A DNA stretch of 20,847 bases, taken from contig CAYNHL010000063.1 of the NCBI GenBank assembly GCA_964397015.1, forward strand, positions 1 through 20,847, given 5' to 3'. A program made the translations under genes and the position numbers. Shown here piece by piece: positions 15,729 through 20,847 of this stretch. The notes beneath the pieces were generated by a model that searched no databases, was not told the origin of the DNA, and saw nothing but the letters and a program-made list of their open reading frames with translations. This DNA comes from MADRE2 sp964397015 (lineage in GTDB: Bacteria > Desulfobacterota > Desulfobacteria > Desulfobacterales > Desulfobacteraceae). Positions within the stretch are counted from its first letter, which is position 1. Every line of letters starts with the position of its first letter.

Positions 15729-15744
15729 TGTCAAAAAATTGACA
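15729..15744. promoter_or_regulatory. FleQ-box-like palindrome, probable enhancer
   Basis: TGTCAAAAAATTGACA is a perfect inverted repeat (TGTCAA-N4-TTGACA). Its inner 14 bases agree with the published Pseudomonas FleQ consensus GTCaNTAAAtTGAC, as I recall it, at every position but one. It lies about 150 bp upstream of the predicted start site of the AMIN-TPR promoter, a normal enhancer distance for sigma-54 activators. It sits right after the gene for the FleQ-type activator. Binding is inferred. Confidence 0.6.
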
Positions 15745-15755
15745 CATACCGTCTG

Positions 15756-16817
15756 TCATATAAACGGAAATTCCTGCTCCGGTGCGATATTCATTTTTTT
15801 TATCTTTTCAACCAATGTGGTCCTGTTCATTTTCAGCAGTTCAGCCGCCGCGGCCTTTACCCAGCCGGTCTGCTCCAGGGCCTGGACCAGCAGCGATCTT
15901 TGGAACTGTTCCACAGCGGCGTTAAACCCGATACCTTTATTTAAAATGGCAGAGATACTTGGAAGTGCGGATAAAGTGGACTGCCCGCCGATATATTCCG
16001 GCAGGTCGGACAGCAGGACGGTTTCATCGTCGACGAGAACGGAAATCCTTTCCACCAGGTTTTCCAGCTCACGGATATTACCCGGCCAGTCATACTGAAC
16101 AAGGGCCTGCTGTGCTTCTTTTGAAAATATTTTAACCTGGTAGGCAGGGTTGCGCCTGGTAAAATTCTGCTGAAAATGATTGACCAGCGGCAGGATATCC
16201 TCACTGCGTTCCCGCAACGGCAGGATATGAATCGGTATGACATTCAGGCGGTAAAACAGATCTTCCCTGAATTCGGCATTTTCCATGGCTGCAGACAGAT
16301 CCTTGTTCGTTGCCGAGATGATGCGGATATCCACATCAATGGGCTGGACACCTCCGATTCGTTCGATCTTTCGTTCCTGGATCGCCCTCAGCAGCTTGAC
16401 CTGGAGTTCAGGGCTCATGTCTCCGATTTCATCCAGGAAAATGGTACCGGTGTCCGCAATCTCAAACCGGCCGGTTCTCGCCCGGTGGGCACCTGTGAAT
16501 GCACCTTTTTCATGTCCGAACAATTCACTTTCCAGAAGCTCCCCCGGGATGGCGCCGCAATTTATCACCACCATGGGACCGGTTTTCCGGTTGGAATTTT
16601 TATGAATGGCCCTGGCAATCAATTCTTTCCCTGTACCGCTCTCGCCTGTAATCAACACGGAAGAATCGGACAAAGAAACCTTTTGAACCGTATGGAGCAC
16701 CTGTTGAAGGCCCTTGCTTACGCCTGCGATACCACTGCGGTCAAACCCCTCGGGCAATCCCATATCTGCGGCGGGCTCGGGCTTTTCTCCATGTGATACT
16801 GTCTGCGCCAGTGTCAT
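15756..16817 (-). CDS. Receiver-less sigma-54 activator with FleQ-type HTH
   Basis: This 353-aa bacterial enhancer-binding protein lacks an N-terminal receiver; only about 25 residues precede the AAA+ domain. Walker A is GESGTGKE (58-65), the sigma-54 contact loop is GAFTGA (105-110) and Walker B is IFLDE (126-130). The NVIPIHILPLRER sensor region and a DWPGNIRELEN stretch follow. The C-terminal HTH contains NRTTLVEKIKKM (331-342), very like FleQ/FlrA. In the FleQ c-di-GMP site, the post-Walker ExxxRN motif reads ELIARA here, so the asparagine is lost. The ATG overlaps the cheY stop (ATGA), giving translational coupling. It is a likely master flagellar activator. A general NtrC-family role cannot be ruled out. 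Confidence 0.85.
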   Translation of the reverse strand: MTLAQTVSHGEKPEPAADMGLPEGFDRSGIAGVSKGLQQVLHTVQKVSLSDSSVLITGESGTGKELIARAIHKNSNRKTGPMVVINCGAIPGELLESELFGHEKGAFTGAHRARTGRFEIADTGTIFLDEIGDMSPELQVKLLRAIQERKIERIGGVQPIDVDIRIISATNKDLSAAMENAEFREDLFYRLNVIPIHILPLRERSEDILPLVNHFQQNFTRRNPAYQVKIFSKEAQQALVQYDWPGNIRELENLVERISVLVDDETVLLSDLPEYIGGQSTLSALPSISAILNKGIGFNAAVEQFQRSLLVQALEQTGWVKAAAAELLKMNRTTLVEKIKKMNIAPEQEFPFI

Positions 16818-17188
16818 TTCAGAATTTTCTCTAATTTTTCAGAAATGGCCTCCGCCGTAAACGGCTTGACCACATAGTTGGACACACCCGCCTGAACGGC
16901 TTCAATCACGTTCTGTTTCTGTGCCTCGGCAGTCACCATTAAAAAAGGGGCCTGTTTGTACTTTTCGCTGGCCCGTACTTTTTTCAACAGCTCCAGCCCT
17001 GTCATTTTAGGCATGTTCCAATCTGAGATGATAAGATCAACGCGCTGGCTTTCCAGGATCTCCCATGCTGATGTGCCATCGTCAGCTTCTACAAGATTTT
17101 TAAAACCAAGCTGCTTTAGAATATTTTTCAGAATCCGGCGCATGGTTGCAAAATCGTCTACAATCAAAACCTTGATGGATGTATCCAT
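16814..17188 (-). CDS. cheY: CheY-like stand-alone response regulator receiver
   Basis: This is a single-domain receiver of 124 aa. The acidic pair is Asp11-Asp12 (VLIVDD), the phospho-acceptor is Asp56 (IISDWNMPKMTG), the switch residue is Thr86 (MVTAEAQ) and the lysine is Lys108 (VVKPF). All key residues are intact. The DWNMPKMTGLELL string and FATMRRILKNIL helix are typical of chemotaxis CheY that binds FliM. It sits 40 nt downstream of cheX and overlaps the sigma-54 activator, so it may also signal to that activator (inference). AAGGAGG lies 12 nt before the ATG. No cognate kinase is in the window. Confidence 0.92.
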   Translation of the reverse strand: MDTSIKVLIVDDFATMRRILKNILKQLGFKNLVEADDGTSAWEILESQRVDLIISDWNMPKMTGLELLKKVRASEKYKQAPFLMVTAEAQKQNVIEAVQAGVSNYVVKPFTAEAISEKLEKILK

Positions 17189-17228
17189 TGCCTCAACTTG
17201 CCTCCTTGATCATATAAACCTGCTTTTC

Positions 17229-17690
17229 TTATCTCTCAAAACAGACTTCAATGGTAAATTCTCCTGCATTGGTACTGAATGGAATCGCGATTTTCGGACC
17301 GTTGGTATAATGAACAATGCTATGATTATGCCCCATAATTACGGATGGTATGGCCGCCTTGAAAATCTTCCCGGATTCTTCCAGCTCCCGCCTGGCCTGC
17401 CCGGATATCATATTGGTCAGTTCACCGACCGCATCGGCTATTTCGTGGTTCAACTCGGTCATGGTTTCACCGAACATATTGGATACTACCGCCAGTATGC
17501 ATTTTTCCTCAAAAGTGACTGCAATGGTCCCGTTGGCGACACCTGTAAGGCCCAGAACACCTGACACATCTCCGGTGGCGGTATTATCGACTTTAACATA
17601 CGGCTTCCCGGCTGTTACAGTAACAAAAGCCATTGTTTCCAACACATTAATGGTTGAATTGATAAACGGATTTACCAACCTTACGTCCAT
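17229..17690 (-). CDS. cheX: Chemotaxis phosphatase CheX
   Basis: CheX dephosphorylates CheY-P to reset the motor signal. The protein is 153 aa, as usual. The catalytic ExxN motif is visible as Glu90 and Asn93 within DAVGELTNMISGQARREL (86-103), the characteristic helix of the CheC/CheX/FliY phosphatases. The N-terminal NPFINSTINVLETMAF and the C-terminal FEITE-like strand (EFTIEVCFE) also fit CheX. It lies directly upstream of cheY (40 nt gap), which supports CheY-P as substrate. The ribosome site is weak (GGGG about 10 nt before the ATG). Confidence 0.9.
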   Translation of the reverse strand: MDVRLVNPFINSTINVLETMAFVTVTAGKPYVKVDNTATGDVSGVLGLTGVANGTIAVTFEEKCILAVVSNMFGETMTELNHEIADAVGELTNMISGQARRELEESGKIFKAAIPSVIMGHNHSIVHYTNGPKIAIPFSTNAGEFTIEVCFER

Positions 17691-17746
17691 AAAATTAAGA
17701 CCCCGTCACATGGGCCGGCATCACCATATCTTCAAGAGCCCCTTCA

Positions 17747-18106
17747 TTACATCGTGTCATCTTCATCGTCCATGTTATAGGTGATGATATTGCGCAAATG
17801 GGTATATGTTTCCACCTCCATTGCATCAAAGGATATGGCGACACCCTTATGGTCCTTGCGGATCACCGTTCCCTGGATATTGAGCACGATCTGTTCAACG
17901 CTTCCGGTCAGGTAGATATCAATATCACAGGGTGTCCCGGGCTCAAATACCTCATCCGTGGTTATCAACACCCCCTTCATGCTTAGATCCCTGGAACTGG
18001 CCTCGTATTCATAGACCCTTCCCCGGGCATTGACAACAATACGAATTTCGGTTTCAAAATCAACCCGGGAATGTCTGCGTTTTTCATTTTTTTCAGGCCC
18101 TGACAC
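17747..18106 (-). CDS. PilZ-domain c-di-GMP-binding protein
   Basis: This small 119-aa protein is a single PilZ domain. The two c-di-GMP-binding motifs are present: an arginine-rich RRHSR near residues 10-14 and DLSMKG (D-x-S-x-x-G) near 40-45. The DIYLTG strand and the GVAISF region complete the beta barrel, and the C-terminal tail is acidic. The start codon is GTG at 18106 (GTGTCAGGG), with GGAG 10 nt upstream; no in-frame ATG fits better. It lies 85 nt downstream of the HD-GYP gene and 56 nt upstream of cheX, which suggests a link between c-di-GMP and motility. Confidence 0.88.
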   Translation of the reverse strand: MSGPEKNEKRRHSRVDFETEIRIVVNARGRVYEYEASSRDLSMKGVLITTDEVFEPGTPCDIDIYLTGSVEQIVLNIQGTVIRKDHKGVAISFDAMEVETYTHLRNIITYNMDDEDDTM

Positions 18107-18191
18107 TGCAGATACACTCCATTAGCTGTTATTATTCAATTGAAATTATGGTAAAAAATACATAACACACTTTCTTGTCCGGCTCAAGGCA

Positions 18192-19724
18192 TTAAAATGC
18201 ATCTGTGGAGATCTTGCCCTGGATTTTCAAAAATCCTTCAACCATACGGGGATCAAACTGGGTGCCTGAACATTCTTCAATGATTTTAATTACTTGAGAA
18301 ATTTCCATTTTTTTCCGATAGGCCCGGTCCGACGCCATGGCATCAAATGAATCAGCCACGCTTAAAATACGTGCCAGCTTGGGGATATCCTTCCCGGCCA
18401 GGCCATCGGGGTACCCCTTGCCGTCAAAGCGTTCGTGATGATGGCGTATTATCAGCTGTTCCCGGTCCCACAATCCGAGCTTGCCGATGATATCGGACCC
18501 GATCACCGGATGTTCCTTGATTTTCTCATATTCAGGCTGTGTGAGCCGTCCGGGTTTTAACAGTATATCGTCACGGATTCCGATTTTTCCGATATCATGG
18601 AGCCGGCCGGCAAAATGTATCACATCCAGTTCTTCCTCGGAACACCCCATGGCCCGGCCGATCAGGTGTGCCACCTTGGCCACCCTTGTCGAATGCTGCC
18701 TTGTATAGGCGTCCCTGACTTCCAGGGCCGTGACAAAAGCGTACAGGGTCGAAAACAGGTTGTCATATATATTTTCGTACAAAGCAATGTTTTCAATGGC
18801 TGAAGCCGCTTTCTGGGTAATGAAATTCATGTAATAGATATCTTTTTCAAAAAAGCTTCGATCATCCTGAAAAATAAAGGCACTGGCAACACCAAAGGTT
18901 TTTTCCCGGATTTTGAGCGGGGTCACCAGAAAGGAGGAGATTCCCCGGGGAACAGACTGCCTGGCACTTTCCCGGTTTACCAGACAGGGAGTATTGTCCG
19001 AGGTGATTACATCGACAATGAACTGCTTTACCTGGCCGGGCAAATCGTTATCAAACACGGGGGGGCCCGGCAGTGTCAATGTCTCTGAATACCGGCCGGC
19101 GACATGGATCAAAGACTGGTCGTGTTCGGAATAGATATGAAAAAATACCTGGTCGGCCTTCAAAACATCAATACCCAGGTCCACCACCTTGTTGAAAATA
19201 TGATAGCTGGAATCCGTCGCCTCGAAATCCTCCATGACACGGTTCAGCGTATTGACTTCATCGATTCGTTCAATCAACTCCGCATTCAGCTGCTTGAGCC
19301 TCTCCTGCCGCTCGACCTCCTCCTTTAGAATCAGGTTTTCGACAAACAGCTCCCGTTCACGTAAAATCCGTTTCAAGGTCAGTTCCATCTGCTCGAGATT
19401 CACAGGCTTGATCAGGTAATCCACAACCCCGTTTTTAATGGTCTGAATTGAATTTTCAAGAGATGGAAACCCGGTCATGACCACCACGGGCAGGGTATTG
19501 TCCTTTTCCCTTATCCTTTCGGCCAACTCGATGCCGTCCATCCGCGGCATGTTGATATCGGTAAAACAGCAGCCTATATCGACCTGGCTCAAAATATCCA
19601 GGGCCGCAATTCCGTCCTGGGCTGTGTACACATCATATCCCTTGCGCTGAAAATAACTTTCCGTTACATCCAGAATACCTTCTTCATCATCCACGATCAG
19701 AATGTTCACTTTTTTATCAAGCAT
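18192..19724 (-). CDS. REC-GAF-HD-GYP response regulator, putative c-di-GMP phosphodiesterase
   Basis: The 510-aa protein has a receiver at about residues 6-122 (Asp12/13 acidic pair, acceptor Asp56 in FTDINMPRMDG, Thr84, Lys106). A coiled linker follows (about 125-165). A GAF-like sensor spans about 170-315. The C-terminal HD-GYP domain spans about 325-505. HD-GYP hallmarks are RLHDIGKIGI (HD at 376-377), KEHPVIGS, and HHHERFDGKGYPDGLAG (GYP at 437-439). The metal-binding residues appear complete, so hydrolysis of c-di-GMP is expected. The ATG at 19724 has a weak ribosome site (AGAG). It begins the minus-strand block that runs into pilZ, cheX, cheY and the activator. The intergenic gap upstream is shared with the divergent Lrp gene. 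Confidence 0.93.
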   Translation of the reverse strand: MLDKKVNILIVDDEEGILDVTESYFQRKGYDVYTAQDGIAALDILSQVDIGCCFTDINMPRMDGIELAERIREKDNTLPVVVMTGFPSLENSIQTIKNGVVDYLIKPVNLEQMELTLKRILRERELFVENLILKEEVERQERLKQLNAELIERIDEVNTLNRVMEDFEATDSSYHIFNKVVDLGIDVLKADQVFFHIYSEHDQSLIHVAGRYSETLTLPGPPVFDNDLPGQVKQFIVDVITSDNTPCLVNRESARQSVPRGISSFLVTPLKIREKTFGVASAFIFQDDRSFFEKDIYYMNFITQKAASAIENIALYENIYDNLFSTLYAFVTALEVRDAYTRQHSTRVAKVAHLIGRAMGCSEEELDVIHFAGRLHDIGKIGIRDDILLKPGRLTQPEYEKIKEHPVIGSDIIGKLGLWDREQLIIRHHHERFDGKGYPDGLAGKDIPKLARILSVADSFDAMASDRAYRKKMEISQVIKIIEECSGTQFDPRMVEGFLKIQGKISTDAF

Positions 19725-19849
19725 ATCGTTGTTCTCTGATTATCCGGTTCATTCAGCATTCCAGCAGTTGCGCAGTTGCGAACCCTTTAAATGTATATGA
19801 AACAACGGGTTTAATCAATAAAAATTCCCCTTGCAGTAAAACAAGAACC

Positions 19850-19928
19850 GATTATCGAATATAATTTGCTAACTTGATATAAATTAAAAATATTATTCTT
19901 GACAAGATAAGATTATATGAATATAATC
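19850..19928. promoter_or_regulatory. Twin palindromic elements, candidate Lrp-family operators
   Basis: The perfect inverted repeat GATTATA-TGAA-TATAATC at 19911-19928 overlaps the -10 box of the downstream promoter. A related copy, GATTATCGAATATAATT, lies at 19850-19866. The shared GAATATAAT cores are 62 bp apart, close to six helical turns, the phased arrangement Lrp/AsnC octamers favour. AT-rich sequence makes chance repeats more likely, so binding is inferred. The gap 19725-19970 holds no gene. Confidence 0.45.
19899..19927 (+). promoter_or_regulatory. Sigma-70 promoter of the Lrp-family gene and lysA-like gene
   Basis: TTGACA (19899-19904) and TATAAT (19922-19927) are both perfect consensus hexamers with a 17-bp spacer. 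Transcription would start near 19934, about 36 nt before the ATG at 19971. The 18-bp palindrome over the -10 box suggests repression or autoregulation. Confidence 0.9.
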
Positions 19929-19970
19929 CGCCAAAACATCTAATTAAACCTTTTACTGGAGATTTACATC

Positions 19971-20447
19971 ATGGACAGCATCGACCACCAGATCCTGGAG
20001 ATACTGCAGCACAAAGCCAGGATTCCCAATATTGAAGTCGCCAGGACCATCGGCATGGCGCCTTCCGCCGTGCTTGAGCGAATCAGAAAGCTGGAGGCCA
20101 AGGGCATAATCCACGGGTACGAGGTCCGCTTGAATCCAGAGCGGTTCAACTGCTCGATGATTGCCTTTATCCGGATAAAAGTTGCCCGTCCCGCAGATAT
20201 CGACGCGGCAGGCCGGGCATTGTCATTGATAGACCAGGTACAGGAGATTCATCACATTGCAGGAGATGACGGTCTTTTGGTAAAAATCAGGGCGGATGGC
20301 CACAAAGACCTGGAAAACATTATAACCACCCGGATATCTGCGGTTGACAAAATCACACAGATCCGGTCCCATATTGTATTGTCAACATTCAAAGAAAGTG
20401 CAAAGATTCCGCTGCCACCCGCGGCTGCTGCGCAAGAGGAGTCATAG
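19971..20447 (+). CDS. Lrp/AsnC-family transcriptional regulator
   Basis: The 158-aa protein has a typical Lrp/AsnC layout. The N-terminal HTH is at about residues 3-55 (IDHQILEILQHKAR, then APSAVLERIRKLEAKGIIHGY). A C-terminal RAM/effector domain spans about 65-145 (IHHIAGDDGLLVKIRADG, then the IRSHIVLSTFKES end strand). The tail is Ala/Pro-rich. The family senses amino acids and binds phased palindromes. TGGAGA precedes the ATG. It is followed after 2 nt by a LysA-type decarboxylase gene, so control of lysine or related amino-acid metabolism is plausible, with autoregulation through the upstream palindromes. The related AhbA/AhbB haem enzymes share this fold. A genuine HTH and the amino-acid-gene neighbour favour a regulator. 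Confidence 0.9.
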   Translation: MDSIDHQILEILQHKARIPNIEVARTIGMAPSAVLERIRKLEAKGIIHGYEVRLNPERFNCSMIAFIRIKVARPADIDAAGRALSLIDQVQEIHHIAGDDGLLVKIRADGHKDLENIITTRISAVDKITQIRSHIVLSTFKESAKIPLPPAAAAQEES

Positions 20448-20449
20448 TC

Positions 20450-20847
20450 ATGCCCATGTCAAAAGATTTTTACAACCGGCTGTCCCCGGTGCTGCCGGAC
20501 ATTGCCGGCCACTTTTGCACCCCCTTTCATATTTATGACGAAAAAGGAATGCGTGAAACAGGGCGGCAAATGATACAGGCCTTTTCAAATCTCAAATGCT
20601 TCAGGGAATTTTTTGCCGTCAAGGCACTTCCCAATCCGCAGGTCATGACCATCATGAAGGACATGGGATTTGGATTTGACTGCAGCAGCATCGTTGAACT
20701 CATGCTGGCAAGGGATATCGGCTGCGGGCCGGACGACATCATGTTCACCTCCAACAATACCGGGAAAACCGAATTCCAGGCCGCTTTTTCAGATAACGGA
20801 TGTATCGTGAACTTAGATGACATCTCATTGATTGACAAGCTTGACAG
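20450..20847 (+). CDS. lysA: Diaminopimelate decarboxylase-type PLP enzyme (3' end outside window)
   Basis: About 132 codons of a fold-type III PLP decarboxylase are visible. The PLP-binding lysine is Lys58 in FFAVKALPNPQVM. The next element, GFGFDCSSIVELMLARDIG, is the conserved G-x-D-x-x-S-x-x-E-L block of the family, followed by IMFTSNNTGK, the counterpart of the usual GN-x-K motif. The N-terminal HFCTPFHIYDEKGMRET fits LysA, which decarboxylates meso-diaminopimelate to lysine. Related ornithine, arginine or carboxynorspermidine decarboxylases cannot be excluded without the C-terminal half. AGAGGAG lies 8 nt before the ATG; a second ATG at 20456 is possible. It is in an operon with the Lrp-family gene (2-nt gap). 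Confidence 0.8.
   Translation, partial: MPMSKDFYNRLSPVLPDIAGHFCTPFHIYDEKGMRETGRQMIQAFSNLKCFREFFAVKALPNPQVMTIMKDMGFGFDCSSIVELMLARDIGCGPDDIMFTSNNTGKTEFQAAFSDNGCIVNLDDISLIDKLD

Noticed and set aside
18107..18191. Possible promoter or terminator between the HD-GYP and PilZ genes
   Set aside because: AT-rich with a short TTCAATTGAA palindrome only; no convincing promoter or hairpin with U-run.
19764..19779. Tandem 8-mer GCAGTTGC repeated twice upstream of the HD-GYP gene
   Set aside because: Only two copies and no match to a known site; could be chance, kept here as a note only.

Overview
The window is a polar-type flagellar gene block that reads almost entirely on the minus strand (positions 1 to about 19,724). 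A short, divergent amino-acid-metabolism operon follows on the plus strand (about 19,899 to the end). The protein set and style (FlgD/FliK/FliH variants, MotE-like protein, sigma-54 flagellar control, CheX, PilZ, REC-GAF-HD-GYP, an Lrp regulator beside a LysA-type decarboxylase) suggest a Gram-negative member of Desulfobacterota, probably a Desulfobacterales sulfate reducer. That placement is inference from protein character; no rRNA or other taxonomic marker is present.

In transcription order on the minus strand there are four blocks. (1) A signalling and regulatory block: a REC-GAF-HD-GYP response regulator (c-di-GMP phosphodiesterase type), a PilZ protein, CheX phosphatase, a stand-alone CheY receiver, and a receiver-less sigma-54 activator (EBP) with a FleQ-type HTH that overlaps cheY by 4 nt. 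(2) After a FleQ-box-like palindrome and a sigma-54 promoter: a secreted AMIN-domain/TPR protein of 850 aa and an FlrC/FlbD-like sigma-54 activator with an altered receiver. (3) After a second sigma-54 promoter: flgB-flgC-fliE-fliF-fliG-fliH-fliI-fliJ and a MotE-like gene, packed with overlaps or small gaps. (4) After a third, consensus-perfect sigma-54 promoter: fliK-flgD-flgE (flgE runs off the left edge).

Together these read as a two-tier flagellar cascade. A FleQ-like master activator probably switches on the AMIN-TPR/FlrC-like operon from an enhancer about 150 bp upstream of its promoter. The FlrC-like activator then probably drives the rod/MS-ring/switch/export operon and the hook operon. 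The three sigma-54 sites are visible in the sequence; who activates which is inference.

The points most worth a second look are: a FlgD hook cap whose C-terminal module is duplicated in tandem; the AMIN-TPR protein, whose layout (signal peptide, beta domain, linker, long TPR superhelix) recalls the Campylobacter motor scaffold PflA; the split CheX/CheY/EBP arrangement; and two related palindromes 62 bp apart upstream of the Lrp-family gene, one of which overlaps the -10 box of a perfect sigma-70 promoter.

No rRNA, tRNA, CRISPR array, insertion sequence or phage gene was seen.
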